47,723 bases of DNA, taken from a virus. The position numbers and the translations under genes are program-made. How positions within the stretch are numbered: the first letter of the stretch is position 1; the number at the start of each line of letters is the position of its first letter. Location of the stretch: IMG/VR virus record IMGVR_UViG_3300025695_000021, positions 1-47,723 of that record, one strand, 5' to 3'. Below the pieces are notes generated by a model, which worked only from the letters and a program-made list of their open reading frames with translations, did not search any database and was not told where the DNA came from. Positions 1 to 9,951 of the stretch are shown here, one piece after another.

Positions 1-1
1 C

Positions 2-376
2 TTATATGCTAAGTGTAGTGCTAAAGATGCCGGTTCTCGTAAAATGACAAATACATTAGAGGTAAGTAACGTTACTACTGATAATAAAATAACTAAAATA
101 GAATTTGCATTTGATGGAGAACCTAAGTGGTTTACAGTAAAAGCAGGAGCAAGTTCAATCGAACCTGAAACTTCTGAAACATATGAATGTAATTTCGATA
201 ATTCAGTAATTGGTACATCTAAGAAAACAGGTATTCAACCAAGAAGAAGAACAATTGGTTGGAAAGGTAAAGGACAAAATCATACTGGATTGGCACTAAA
301 AGTTAAAGTTACATTTGCAGATGCTACAACCGATGAAGTAAATTTAAAAACTGATTTAAGAAAAAATAGAGGTTAA
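2..376 (+). CDS. Conserved virion-region protein, probably 5'-partial
   Basis: Unknown function. The frame is open from the window edge, and the codons before the first ATG (position 44) look like coding sequence for this genome, so the gene probably starts upstream. Alternatively it starts at ATG 44: another frame ends with TGA at 45-47, which would make an ATGA overlap with an unseen upstream gene. The visible product is rich in Thr, Lys and short beta-strand-like segments (KITKIEF, LALKVKVTF) with a central basic patch (QPRRRTIGWKGKG). No signal peptide or membrane segment is seen. It sits 2 nt before a run of tail/baseplate-type genes and is probably co-transcribed with them, so a small virion protein is the best guess; this is inferred from context only. 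Confidence 0.6.
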   Translation, partial: LYAKCSAKDAGSRKMTNTLEVSNVTTDNKITKIEFAFDGEPKWFTVKAGASSIEPETSETYECNFDNSVIGTSKKTGIQPRRRTIGWKGKGQNHTGLALKVKVTFADATTDEVNLKTDLRKNRG

Positions 377-378
377 TA

Positions 379-1566
379 ATGGCAATTAAAACATTTAAAG
401 AAATAATAGATAACAAAGGGTATCGAATCTCTACTAAAGATAGAGAGATTTTCGAAGAAGGAACTCTGCAATCATTTTTCGGATTCTCTGATTCTGATAT
501 GATTGAATTTATTGTTTATGATGCTAATGAAAATCAACTACCTCAAGGTGATGATGGTAAGTTAGTTAGATATATACCACTTAGTTCAGAAAATATTAAA
601 GATTACTTTTTAATTGCAGATGGTACTAGACTTCAAGCTTTTCAATTTCCAAATGAGTATTTTATAGATGCTGAAAGATTAATAAAAGAAGCTGGATATA
701 ATAATGGTATATTCAAAACTGAAATAACCTTATTAAATAAAAGAGTTGGGTATGATAACATAAATGAAAAATTATGGATTCAAGAAATATCTCCATCTAG
801 AAACGAAATAAGAGTATTACCTATTATGAATGATGTATCTAAGAAAACTGATTTGTTAGCTAGATATAATATAATGGCTGAAGGTTCAAACTTTAGAGAT
901 GATATCATTCCTTATGTTGGTAATTTTGTAGATATGGTTAATCCAATGGAAGTAGCTGGATTTATCAGAAAAACTTATAGTGAAAAGTGGTACAATAACT
1001 TTATATCAGAATTTGGTATAAGTGGATTTGAAAGTATGGTTACTAAAATATACAATGATTTCAGAAAATCAGTCTATAATGAATTCTCAAATAGAGTATC
1101 ATCAATTGGTGATATAAATTATGGTAAGAAAAAACCAACTAAAGCATCTTTGAGATTTTCAAAAGAAGATGTATATAAAGTATCACAAAGAATACTTATA
1201 GAGATTGTTGATAAATATTTACCAAAAAGGGCATTACAAGCAGAAACATCGGTTGATAACGTATTTGATGCAAGTATGGATAAGATAAGTGAAGTTATCA
1301 ACTCAAGAGAATCTGATGTTGTAATTAAAGCTAATGTTCCTTCAATCGAAGTAACCGAAACTAAAGATACAGAGGATACTGATGATGTAAAAGAAGATGA
1401 AAAAAATAAATTAGATATTTTAATCGAAAAAGAAGTTCCAAAAGAACTTCCTATTCCTGATTTTAAAAAACCAAATCCAACAAAAAGTAAATCTAAAAAT
1501 GATTTCAAAAGAATGTTTGGATTGGATGAAAGAATGAGACCTAACTTTCCAAAAGAACTACTTTGA
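379..1566 (+). CDS. Putative virion structural protein (395 aa)
   Basis: I recognise no named family. The first ~155 residues look like a compact alpha/beta fold (motif LWIQEISPSRNEIRVLP), resembling structural proteins of other marine T4-like phages from memory. The middle is helical, and the last ~90 residues are a charged, low-complexity tail (TKDTEDTDDVKEDEKNKLD and a Pro/Lys-rich end). The ATG lies 2 nt after the previous stop, and the next gene begins 2 nt after this stop, so translation is probably coupled. Position before a large baseplate/fibre protein suggests a baseplate or tail-associated role, by inference. Confidence 0.75.
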   Translation: MAIKTFKEIIDNKGYRISTKDREIFEEGTLQSFFGFSDSDMIEFIVYDANENQLPQGDDGKLVRYIPLSSENIKDYFLIADGTRLQAFQFPNEYFIDAERLIKEAGYNNGIFKTEITLLNKRVGYDNINEKLWIQEISPSRNEIRVLPIMNDVSKKTDLLARYNIMAEGSNFRDDIIPYVGNFVDMVNPMEVAGFIRKTYSEKWYNNFISEFGISGFESMVTKIYNDFRKSVYNEFSNRVSSIGDINYGKKKPTKASLRFSKEDVYKVSQRILIEIVDKYLPKRALQAETSVDNVFDASMDKISEVINSRESDVVIKANVPSIEVTETKDTEDTDDVKEDEKNKLDILIEKEVPKELPIPDFKKPNPTKSKSKNDFKRMFGLDERMRPNFPKELL

Positions 1567-1568
1567 TA

Positions 1569-2882
1569 ATGGCAATTAGAGAAAGAAATAATAACAATGA
1601 ATCATTAAACTACGATGAAAACCTCGGTGGAGGTGGCTCTGGTGGTGGTGCTAATAATCTTATACGAATTGATGATTCTGATGGAGGTGGTTCTGGTGGT
1701 TCTGGTGGTGGATTAGATAACACACCTGTTAACACATATGTATTCACAATTACAGCCAACTTAGAAGGATTTACTACAACTGTAAATGGTGATGTTCAAC
1801 CAACACCACAAAGTGTAAGAATTACAAAGGATAGTTTAATAAACAAACCTAAAAAAATTGAAGTAAAGAAAAAGGGTCATACAACACAGGAGTGTTATAT
1901 AATTAGTATGATTGATGATGATACTCCAATTATAGATAATGGTTCAAACAAATTAGGTTTAAATCAGAAGGTAGTTCAATTACAAAAATACAATGGAGAT
2001 ATTATGGTTGGTCCTCCATTACCTTTATTGGGTGGAACTGGAAGATTAATATTCACATTAAATCAAGCAATTATATCTGATGAACCTGTATTACATACAA
2101 TACAATTTAATATTGGTGGAAAGGGTTCACCTGTTAGTATTCTAAAAAACGGAACTAAAAATGCAGAGTTTTTCCCAACAGTTGGAGAAACTAATTATAG
2201 AGATATAAGTGGTACTACATATAAGATAAGGTCATCAGATTCTAAGTTATTTAGAATAACTGATATGGTGATAACTAAAGAAGGAGCTTCTTTCAGAGAA
2301 TTAAAAGCAGAACCAAATGAAAGTTTGGAAGCACTTATAACTTTGAACGCAACTTATATTGTATCAATTACTACTAAAAGAGTAGAACCTGTACAACCTG
2401 CATTAAATCCAATAATTTCTTTAGTAAAAGATGAAGAAAGAAGATATAATATGAACACAAAAGCTGGAGTTCCATTACTTATACAAAGGAACTCTGATGT
2501 AAAGGCAATAACATTGATTATTGGAGATGATGTTATGGAGTTTGATGAGTTGGGTGATGATAATATCATTGGTATAACAATACCAGAAACTTCATTTAAG
2601 AAAATCGGAAAATACGAAGTAAAGTTATTTCCATTTTCATTCGAAGATTATGAAAATTCAATAAGAGAATCAGTTGAAGAAGTTAAGGAAGAAGAAATTA
2701 AAATTACACCAAAGAAGAAAAAGAAAAAGGTAATTAAACAAGAGAAGATAGTAATTCCAGAAGAAAAAATTGAAGATGTGGTTAATCCATATAATCGGGC
2801 TGACGGCAGAACCGAAAATAATGATGGTAGAAAGGGTGGTAGACCAGATAATCAAATTAGGGATAATAACATATATAGATAA
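1569..2882 (+). CDS. Gly-rich putative virion structural protein (437 aa)
   Basis: Unknown function. I place the start at ATG 1569 (MAIRERN), 2 nt after the previous stop, rather than at a TTG two codons upstream that overlaps that stop. Residues ~18-55 form two Gly/Ser runs (GGGGSGGG and GGGSGGSGGG) like flexible linkers. They are followed by beta-rich segments, which could be Ig-like or PEGA-like repeats (VFTITANLEGFTTTVNG). The C-terminus is a highly charged tail with a KKKKKK run and an Asn/Arg/Gly-rich end. The stop TAA shares one base with the next ATG. The architecture suits an elongated tail/baseplate component, by inference. Confidence 0.72.
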   Translation: MAIRERNNNNESLNYDENLGGGGSGGGANNLIRIDDSDGGGSGGSGGGLDNTPVNTYVFTITANLEGFTTTVNGDVQPTPQSVRITKDSLINKPKKIEVKKKGHTTQECYIISMIDDDTPIIDNGSNKLGLNQKVVQLQKYNGDIMVGPPLPLLGGTGRLIFTLNQAIISDEPVLHTIQFNIGGKGSPVSILKNGTKNAEFFPTVGETNYRDISGTTYKIRSSDSKLFRITDMVITKEGASFRELKAEPNESLEALITLNATYIVSITTKRVEPVQPALNPIISLVKDEERRYNMNTKAGVPLLIQRNSDVKAITLIIGDDVMEFDELGDDNIIGITIPETSFKKIGKYEVKLFPFSFEDYENSIRESVEEVKEEEIKITPKKKKKKVIKQEKIVIPEEKIEDVVNPYNRADGRTENNDGRKGGRPDNQIRDNNIYR

Positions 2883-5800
2883 TGGCTAAGAAATATAGAA
2901 GAAATATTTTTGGGAGTAGGAGAAAGGAATTAGATTCTAAGAAGTCTTCTGTGTCTAAAGGTAAGCCTATAACAAAGCCTGTTACTAAAGTAAACTTTCC
3001 AACCAAACCAAAAAATGAATTAGGATTAGAGGTAATCAAACCAAAGGGAGATGTAAGTAGAATTGAGGATAGGTTGGATATTGTAACTAAATTAGATGAA
3101 GGTATAACTGATAGCGAAACAACTAATATATTCGATAGAGTTATTGGTTTAACTATTAATGTAGTTGATGAGGTCTCTATAAAAGTTCCTGACATCAGAA
3201 GTATTACTTATCCTAAATTGGTTAGAGGTGCTGACTTTATCGGATATGATGTGGACTTTGAGATAAGTTTTCGTTCTCTTCATGCATCTTACATAAAATT
3301 ATTTATTGGTAACTCAACTGATTTTATCAAAGTACCTGCAAATGATAGTAGAGATACACCAGAAAGTCTTTACATAAAACCACCAAGAAATAAATCAGTA
3401 GTAACCTTAAACGTAAAAGATTTAATTGAAAGATATAGTGTTGAGACATTTGATGAGGGTGATAAAGTAAAAATTCCAATAAGATTAATTCCTGTAAATG
3501 AAGAGGGTAGAGAAGTTGTTGAGGGTAAGGTTGAACGAATTCCTATTATATTTGATAAAGGTGATTTCAATATACCAAGACAAGTTGCAATCAATAGATT
3601 AGCAGAAGGATTTATTTCTCAGTTTTCAAATTGTCAATTTGATGAATCCAATTACTTAACAAACCTATTACACTTAGGTGATGGTAACAATCAAGTAATT
3701 ACAACTTGGGTAGGTAGTGAGAATAGTTTAATATTAAAACTATACGAACCATTACCAGCCAATATTACAACCAATCAAAAAGTTTGGATTACTAAGATAC
3801 AATCTAAACCTATAATTGATACTATAAGTTTAGTAGGTGATGGAGACCTTTCATGTCCTCCATTACAAGGGCCTAACTTTTCGTTAGAAGCTGATACTGG
3901 ATTGGGATATCAAGTATTTGATGATTTATTAGCTAGTGGTTCGGTAACGAATACATCTTTAATTCAGAAATATATTACAAACACAGGTATTGATACTGAA
4001 AAGTTAAACATACAATATGCAACTGGTTCTAATTTTGATTTTGATAACTTTATACACTTTGGTTCTGCTGAAGAAAGAATTAAAAACTTTTGGTATAAAA
4101 TAGAATTATTAGAATCATATCAAGCAAAATATACTCAACTAACAACAACTGAAATTGAATTAGGGTTTATACTAGCAGAGGGTATTGGACAAGATGGTTA
4201 TGTTATAGTAACTGAATCTGATGATAACTTACAATTGGATGGTACTACAACAACTGCAGTTACTGCCGTTGAATCTACCAAACAATTAGATAATATAAAT
4301 AATTTAATTGGTTCGTTTGATGGATTTGAAAATTATCTATACACATCGACATCCGATATAGGATATCCTAAAAGTGGAAATAGTATTTTACCATCAACTG
4401 ATTCATTATCAATCGCTTGGTATAACTCAGCGGTAACAGATGCATCATTATTTGATAAAAACAATGTAGATTACCTTAACAACAATCTTCCAGAATTTAT
4501 TAGAGAAGATTTTCAGAATGAGGACTTTATGTTGTTTATGGATATGTTAGGACATCACTTTGATGTTATATGGGTTTACATAAACGGATTAAACAATCTG
4601 AGAAAACCAGAACATAAATCTGATTTAGGATTCTCAAATGATTTAGTTTATTCATTATTAGAATCATTAGGTTGGGAAGGTAAGAAAGCTTACGATTCTC
4701 AAAACCTATGGGAATATGCATTAGGACAATATAGAGATGGTACACAAAAATATGGTAGAAGTCTAAAAGATGCAAACGAAGAAATTTGGAGAAGGGTTAT
4801 AAATAACCTACCTTACTTATTAAAACATAAAGGAACGGCTCGTTCTTTAAAAGCAGTAATGGCTTGTTATGGTGTTCCACAATCACTCCTTACAATTATG
4901 GAGTTTGGTGGACCAACTGACCCAACTGATGGTGGTACACAGCCATTTACTTTTGAAGATAGAACATCTGCATTAGTATTTGCCGGTTCTCAAAATATTG
5001 AATTACCTTGGAATGGTAGTGTATTGGATGCTGATAATGGTGATATCACTATGGAAATGAATGTTAAGTTCAGTGAATCAGTAAACCATAATTTAATAAA
5101 ATCTACCGATGGTACTGATACTTACTTTGAATTAGAGGCAATACCAACAACAGGTTCATTTGGTAAAATAAAATTCTCTGTATCGTCTAGTTCGGATGTT
5201 CACTCATTAGAAATACCTGAGTCAAAAATATTTGATGGTAAGTATAAAACAATTGCAGTAACAAAATATGTAGATACTAATAGTTCATCGTCAATAAACC
5301 TTTATTTAAAGGAATCTTCGGATGATAGATTGATAATAAACAAAAATGTATCGTTATTCACAAGTGCATCATTAGATTGGGCTACTAGTAATATTTTATT
5401 ACTTGCATCTTCTGCTTCATTGGCAATGGATGAATTCAGACTATGGAAAGATTCATTGGATGATAATATAATAACAACTCATACAAAACAACCCGATTCA
5501 ATAGCTGGTAACCATTACACTGCATCATCGGAAGATATGTTAGTTCGATTTGATTTTGAGTATCCAAAGAATAGATTTCAAGATTCTTCTATATTAAACG
5601 TTGCATTAAGTACGGAATATGGAGTATCAACAGGTACATTAAACAATTTCTCAAATGAACCTACATATCCTTACAATCATGAAGTATATGAACGAAGTGT
5701 AACTGCACAAGTTCCATCATTAGGATTTAATCAAGCAGATAAAATTAGATTTGAATCTCAAACTTTAGTTAATGATTTATCATATAAAGTAAGAGCTACT

Positions 5801-7024
5801 AAAAAATCATTAGATAGGGCACCTGTTGATTCATCTAGATTAGGATTATTCTTCTCTCCAATAAAGGAGTTGAATATGGATATCATAAAATCATTTGGTA
5901 ACTTTAATATAGATAACTACATTGGTGCACCTGAGGATGAATATAAAGATGAATATACTGAGTTAAAGGATGTAAGAGATTATTATTTCCAAAGATTAAA
6001 TAGAGATATCTATGAGTATATTAGATTAATTAGATATATTGATAAATCGTTATTCGATGTATTAGAAGATTTAGTTCCTGCTAGAGCAAAAGTTTCTAAA
6101 GGTTTATTAATTGAACCACATTATTTAGAAAGAAGTAAAACTAAATGGAAAAAGGCAACATCTGAAGTACAGCATGCTAATGCAATTGGAGATTTTCAAT
6201 CTAATGTAATTGTAGCTTCAATAGAAGAAAAGAAAGATATATATTTAGAATCAACTTATACTAAGATTGAGGCAAATGTAGATGGTGATACTGATACAAA
6301 CTTATCATATCAATATGATAACTATGAAGCAAATATAGATGAGAAATCTGATATAAACTTAGTATCAACAAACCCTCAGTATGATTCAATTATAAATATT
6401 GAGGATGATACAAGCTTAACTGGTAACTATCCAACTTACAATAGTGAGATACTTGTTCCTGATGGTTCTAAAGTAGATGCATTCGTTATTGAAAATACAT
6501 TCCAACAAATTGGTATGGACCCTAATTCATTATCAAATGCTGGATTTGGATTATATGCACCAACCTCAGCAACATCATCAATTAATACAATTGATATAAA
6601 CGGAAATGTAACTTCATCTAGAAAGTTAGTATTTAAAACTAAAGAAGAATACATAGAAAAAATTAGTGTTCAAACAAAAGGATACCCTGCAACTTCAAAC
6701 AACGAACAAGTTGAATATGAATTGCAAGATGTAACAAAGTATAAAAGTAAAGTTACTATACTTCCTATTGGGTCAACACCACCATCAGTTGGGAATGAGA
6801 TAACTGAGGTTATTCCATTGAATGGATATTTCCCAACTCATTATAGATACAAAAATAATTTATCACAAGGATTAAAGAATTCGTTCTTTGAGGGTTCAAA
6901 ACAAACTTCAACAACAACCCCAGATGGACTAGGGCCAGTAGAAACATTTACTACTAATCCAAACATTTTAAGAGTTGCTGACACAGGCAGAGGAAGTGGG
7001 GAGCCAATTCTTGAGGTAGATTAA
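2882..7024 (+). CDS. Large baseplate/tail-fibre protein with LamG-like domain (1380 aa)
   Basis: Probable baseplate-to-fibre structural protein. Residues ~535-665 resemble the tail protein I / baseplate-wedge type region found in many myoviruses: LPEFIREDF, then LPYLLKHKGTARSLKAVM and CYGVP, the KGT..S/A pattern typical of tail protein I-like domains. Residues ~690-870 look like a concanavalin A/LamG-like beta sandwich (DITMEMNVKF, DGKYKTIAVTKY, MDEFRLWKDSLDD), which in phages often binds sugars. Residues ~1190-1260 contain three short degenerate repeats around NIDEKSDINL. The TAATG junction with the previous gene suggests coupling. It is followed by a late-type promoter motif and a new transcription unit. 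The fold assignments are pattern-based. Confidence 0.8.
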   Translation: MAKKYRRNIFGSRRKELDSKKSSVSKGKPITKPVTKVNFPTKPKNELGLEVIKPKGDVSRIEDRLDIVTKLDEGITDSETTNIFDRVIGLTINVVDEVSIKVPDIRSITYPKLVRGADFIGYDVDFEISFRSLHASYIKLFIGNSTDFIKVPANDSRDTPESLYIKPPRNKSVVTLNVKDLIERYSVETFDEGDKVKIPIRLIPVNEEGREVVEGKVERIPIIFDKGDFNIPRQVAINRLAEGFISQFSNCQFDESNYLTNLLHLGDGNNQVITTWVGSENSLILKLYEPLPANITTNQKVWITKIQSKPIIDTISLVGDGDLSCPPLQGPNFSLEADTGLGYQVFDDLLASGSVTNTSLIQKYITNTGIDTEKLNIQYATGSNFDFDNFIHFGSAEERIKNFWYKIELLESYQAKYTQLTTTEIELGFILAEGIGQDGYVIVTESDDNLQLDGTTTTAVTAVESTKQLDNINNLIGSFDGFENYLYTSTSDIGYPKSGNSILPSTDSLSIAWYNSAVTDASLFDKNNVDYLNNNLPEFIREDFQNEDFMLFMDMLGHHFDVIWVYINGLNNLRKPEHKSDLGFSNDLVYSLLESLGWEGKKAYDSQNLWEYALGQYRDGTQKYGRSLKDANEEIWRRVINNLPYLLKHKGTARSLKAVMACYGVPQSLLTIMEFGGPTDPTDGGTQPFTFEDRTSALVFAGSQNIELPWNGSVLDADNGDITMEMNVKFSESVNHNLIKSTDGTDTYFELEAIPTTGSFGKIKFSVSSSSDVHSLEIPESKIFDGKYKTIAVTKYVDTNSSSSINLYLKESSDDRLIINKNVSLFTSASLDWATSNILLLASSASLAMDEFRLWKDSLDDNIITTHTKQPDSIAGNHYTASSEDMLVRFDFEYPKNRFQDSSILNVALSTEYGVSTGTLNNFSNEPTYPYNHEVYERSVTAQVPSLGFNQADKIRFESQTLVNDLSYKVRATKKSLDRAPVDSSRLGLFFSPIKELNMDIIKSFGNFNIDNYIGAPEDEYKDEYTELKDVRDYYFQRLNRDIYEYIRLIRYIDKSLFDVLEDLVPARAKVSKGLLIEPHYLERSKTKWKKATSEVQHANAIGDFQSNVIVASIEEKKDIYLESTYTKIEANVDGDTDTNLSYQYDNYEANIDEKSDINLVSTNPQYDSIINIEDDTSLTGNYPTYNSEILVPDGSKVDAFVIENTFQQIGMDPNSLSNAGFGLYAPTSATSSINTIDINGNVTSSRKLVFKTKEEYIEKISVQTKGYPATSNNEQVEYELQDVTKYKSKVTILPIGSTPPSVGNEITEVIPLNGYFPTHYRYKNNLSQGLKNSFFEGSKQTSTTTPDGLGPVETFTTNPNILRVADTGRGSGEPILEVD

Positions 7025-7040
7025 TTAAATTTTAAAATAG

Positions 7041-7050
7041 TTATATTTAT
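7041..7050 (+). promoter_or_regulatory. Late-promoter-like motif upstream of 7088 gene
   Basis: TTATATTTAT, 38 nt before the ATG. It is one of nine similar TATATTTATA-type sites in intergenic gaps before structural genes. Proposed late promoter; inferred from recurrence and position. Confidence 0.5.
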
Positions 7051-7087
7051 TAGTACATAATAAACAAAAGGGCACATTAAATAAATT

Positions 7088-7711
7088 ATGGGATATTTAG
7101 ACAACACATCAATAACAGTCGATGCAATTCTTACCAAAAAAGGTAGACAGAAATTGGCATCGGGTCAATCTCTTAACATTTCCAAATTCGCATTGGGAGA
7201 TGATGAGATTGATTACACATTGTACGAACCGGCACACCCAAAGGGGTCTGCATATTACGATTCTGCAATCAAGGCGATTCCAATCATGGAAGCAAGTCCT
7301 GACGAAACACAAGTATTAAGATACAAGTTAGTTACATTACCAAAAGGTACTACTCAAATTCCAATCGTAGCATTGGGTATTTCTGCAGTAGGAGTTTTTC
7401 AAGATGAAGGGCAAGTTGCTCTCTCACCTACAACTTCACCGCAAGGAAACACAAATGCCGGATATACTGTTGTATTAGCAGACCAAAGAGCAGGAACATT
7501 ATCAGTAACACAAGGAGCATCGGCAGCTGGTTCAGTACCGGTATTCTTAGGAGAAGAAATCACAACTACTGCACAAGTTGTTAGTGGTTTAGGATTTACA
7601 TTCACTCCTAATCCATCGTTAACATCTAATGTCTCTTCTACAATAACTGTCTATGGTAACGAAACTGGAGGTTCACAAACCATCCCAGTAACTATAACAT
7701 ATAGAGCATAA
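7088..7711 (+). CDS. Conserved virion structural protein (207 aa)
   Basis: The N-terminus (YLDNTSITVDAILTKKGR, then FALGDDEIDYTLY) belongs to a family I recognise from many marine T4-like phages and metagenomic contigs, where it lies among tail genes as an unnamed structural protein. The C-terminal ~90 residues are Gly/Ser/Thr-rich and beta-like, consistent with an Ig-like exposed domain. It is preceded by a late-type promoter motif. Codons such as GCA, GGA and TCG are somewhat more frequent than in neighbouring genes, as is common for abundantly made virion proteins. The exact role (tail or fibre) is not deducible here. Confidence 0.75.
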   Translation: MGYLDNTSITVDAILTKKGRQKLASGQSLNISKFALGDDEIDYTLYEPAHPKGSAYYDSAIKAIPIMEASPDETQVLRYKLVTLPKGTTQIPIVALGISAVGVFQDEGQVALSPTTSPQGNTNAGYTVVLADQRAGTLSVTQGASAAGSVPVFLGEEITTTAQVVSGLGFTFTPNPSLTSNVSSTITVYGNETGGSQTIPVTITYRA

Positions 7712-7724
7712 AACGAAATAAGAT

Positions 7725-8930
7725 ATGGCATTAATAAACGACCCAAACATAACCTCCCAACTACAAGATTTAGCAAGTGGAGGACAAATCGACAGTAATG
7801 ATGTAATCGCCCTTTTAAATTCTGCATTACCATCAGGACAACAATTACAATCTGGTGCTGGTGTAACTACTGGAATTTATAAAAGATTCGGTGCGTTTGA
7901 TAAAGTAAACGCTAAAGTAGAAGTAATCACAACTGGTCTATGGACTGGTGATACTGGTTCTTTAACAGCAGCATATACTTCATCAACTCAAGTTGCAGCT
8001 GCTAGTGGAGATTACTACTACAATGTATATAACGCTGACCCTGCTACCGATAATACTGCTGAAGTACAATTCGGTGTAGCATATGGACACGTTAACGGAA
8101 GTGGTTCAGTATCATTATCAGTTTCAGATGATGCACTACTTGCTTCGAAAGCAAATTATGCACAATATAAATCAGTTATCTTAGACCCAACTGATTCTAA
8201 ATTCTCTTTTGAAAATGGAGCTGGAACGTTGGTAGATTCAAATGATATTTACGCTATCAATATTAATAGAGCTAGATATAGAGAAAAGATGGACCCAGGT
8301 AACTGGTCATTAACTCTTACTGGTACTGGAGGTACACATACCTTCATTGATGATAGTGGTAAGAAATTTGGAGATAAATTAGGAAAAGCTGGTAGAGTAT
8401 TTAAAGTAGTAAGTGGTTCACTTAACTTAGGTACTGAAAATGATGCAACTGTAAATTCAACAGTTTCATCTGGAGATGTAGGGTTTGGATTATTTTATCC
8501 TGATAGAGGTATCATCATTCTTTCACCTGCAGCATTAGAAGATACAGTTGGTAGTGTAAATGTAGATGGAGCATCAGTTTCAATAGCTGGTTCAGCATCA
8601 ACATCAGTAGAGCAGCAAAATCATAAAATCTTAGTCAATGCAATTAACGTAGGTGGTGATTTCCAAGCTAGAAGAACTGAAAATGTATCTACACAACATT
8701 TCTTTGTAAGAGCAACGAATAGAGAATTTAACTACTCAAACAACCCAACGTATGTTAATTCGCTTGGTAAGTTTGCAGAATCAACATTTGAAACTGACCC
8801 ACAAACATATATTACAACAATAGGGTTAATGAATGATGCAAATGAAATGATTGCAGTGGCTAAAACATCACAACCAATTCAAAAATCATTTGATAAAGAA
8901 GTTTTAATTAAAGTGAAACTTTCATTCTAA
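7725..8930 (+). CDS. Virion structural protein, paralogue of 9011 gene (401 aa)
   Basis: A putative tail/baseplate structural protein. Its C-terminal ~100 residues carry a module shared with the 9011-9949 product: FxxRxxNREFNYSNNPTYV here against SVNENEFNVSQNP there, followed by YITTIGLMNDANEMIAVAK against FITTIGLYDTDNNMIALAK and then xPIxK. This ITTIGLYD..NE.IAVAK pattern recurs in structural proteins of marine T4-like phages. The Ala/Ser/Gly-rich N-terminal half and even composition suggest a well-expressed virion protein. It lies 13 nt after the previous gene in the same transcription unit, which ends at the hairpin at 8954. Confidence 0.75.
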   Translation: MALINDPNITSQLQDLASGGQIDSNDVIALLNSALPSGQQLQSGAGVTTGIYKRFGAFDKVNAKVEVITTGLWTGDTGSLTAAYTSSTQVAAASGDYYYNVYNADPATDNTAEVQFGVAYGHVNGSGSVSLSVSDDALLASKANYAQYKSVILDPTDSKFSFENGAGTLVDSNDIYAININRARYREKMDPGNWSLTLTGTGGTHTFIDDSGKKFGDKLGKAGRVFKVVSGSLNLGTENDATVNSTVSSGDVGFGLFYPDRGIIILSPAALEDTVGSVNVDGASVSIAGSASTSVEQQNHKILVNAINVGGDFQARRTENVSTQHFFVRATNREFNYSNNPTYVNSLGKFAESTFETDPQTYITTIGLMNDANEMIAVAKTSQPIQKSFDKEVLIKVKLSF

Positions 8931-8940
8931 TCAAATAGAA

Positions 8941-8952
8941 TTATATTTATAA
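8941..8952 (+). promoter_or_regulatory. Late-promoter-like motif just before a terminator
   Basis: TTATATTTATAA lies 10 nt after a stop codon and directly before the hairpin at 8954. Transcripts starting here would meet the terminator at once, so it may be non-functional or regulatory. Confidence 0.3.
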
Positions 8953-8953
8953 G

Positions 8954-8978
8954 AACCCCACTAAATGTGGGGTTTTTT
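8954..8978 (+). terminator. Rho-independent terminator
   Basis: A perfect 8-bp stem (AACCCCAC / GTGGGGTT) with a 5-nt loop (TAAAT) runs into a T-tract (TTTTTT at 8973-8978). It sits 23 nt after the stop of the 7725-8930 gene. It closes the unit beginning at 7041 and is the clearest terminator in the window. Confidence 0.85.
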
Positions 8979-8986
8979 GTTTCTTC

Positions 8987-8998
8987 ATATTTATATAA
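8987..8998 (+). promoter_or_regulatory. Late-promoter-like motif upstream of 9011 gene
   Basis: ATATTTATATAA, 12 nt before the ATG and directly after the terminator. It matches the recurrent motif and would restart transcription for the paralogous structural gene. Confidence 0.5.
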
Positions 8999-9010
8999 AA
9001 GTATTTCTAT

Positions 9011-9949
9011 ATGCTAAAAGAAATTCCAAAATCGGATATTGTAATTAGACCCTTCAAAGTTTATAAAGAATGGACTTTGGATGAGGGTGATATTACACCA
9101 TTGTATGGTATGAATCAAACAAGTTCATACGATGAGGATACTGATGTTAAAAATTTAAATGGTGTATCTAAAAAGGGATTATATAGGTCAATAAAATCTC
9201 AATTCTATTTAAACTCAGCTACTGCATCTATTTTAACTGAAGTTGGTAGAAGAGAATCTTACACATCAACTAACGAAAGAGTTATTGGTGATACAATCGG
9301 AGTACTTCCTATTCCACAAAAATATTATGGTGAGGGAGTTAAAGTTGGTTCACTACAAGTTGAGTATGGTACAATAATAGCAACAGACGATAGTAATTCT
9401 AATCTAATAGATTCTGCATCAAATATAAAAGGTAATATTTTTTATGATAGAGGGTTAATAGTTTTGACTGATGGTATTGTAGACGATACATCTTTAACAA
9501 ATTTTGATATTTCATATAGGTCTACAATGACTATACATGAAAATGAAATATTCTTATCGGTAAACGAAAACGAATTTAATGTATCTCAGAATCCAACGGC
9601 AGTTCATGAAGTTGGTGGGTCAGTGGATGTTATTAAAATTACTAAACCAAATTCTGAATTAATAGAACAACGATATGTTTCTCAATCAATTTATAAATCT
9701 GGTGCAAAATATATAAAAGATAAATCACATCCTATTATATCATCAATTGATGGTACTAGTGGTGGGAGTTTTGATGATTATGAAGTAAGTGGTTCAACTG
9801 ACCAAACTGGTTCTTATTTAGCACCATTTATTACAACAATTGGTTTATATGATACTGATAATAATATGATTGCCTTGGCCAAGTTACCTAAACCAATTAA
9901 ATCATTACCAGACTATCCAGTGAACTTTATAGTTCGTTTTGATACTTAA
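9011..9949 (+). CDS. Virion structural protein, paralogue of 7725 gene (312 aa)
   Basis: Putative tail/baseplate structural protein. The C-terminal module (NENEFNVSQNP, then FITTIGLYDTDNNMIALAK and LPKPIKS) matches the end of the 7725-8930 product, while the N-terminal two thirds differ (IVIRPFKVYKEWTLDEGD; GVLPIPQKYYGEGVK), so the two share an attachment or oligomerisation domain by duplication and divergence. An internal strand-rich segment (KGNIFYDRGLIVLTDG) parallels DVGFGLFYPDRGIIIL of the paralogue. The gene has its own late-type motif after a terminator, so it can be expressed at a different level from its paralogue. Confidence 0.72.
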   Translation: MLKEIPKSDIVIRPFKVYKEWTLDEGDITPLYGMNQTSSYDEDTDVKNLNGVSKKGLYRSIKSQFYLNSATASILTEVGRRESYTSTNERVIGDTIGVLPIPQKYYGEGVKVGSLQVEYGTIIATDDSNSNLIDSASNIKGNIFYDRGLIVLTDGIVDDTSLTNFDISYRSTMTIHENEIFLSVNENEFNVSQNPTAVHEVGGSVDVIKITKPNSELIEQRYVSQSIYKSGAKYIKDKSHPIISSIDGTSGGSFDDYEVSGSTDQTGSYLAPFITTIGLYDTDNNMIALAKLPKPIKSLPDYPVNFIVRFDT

Positions 9950-9951
9950 TG

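Noticed and set aside
1563-1568. TTG start for the Gly-rich protein
   Set aside because: It overlaps the upstream stop codon; ATG 1569 is two bases after that stop and matches neighbouring MAI-type starts.
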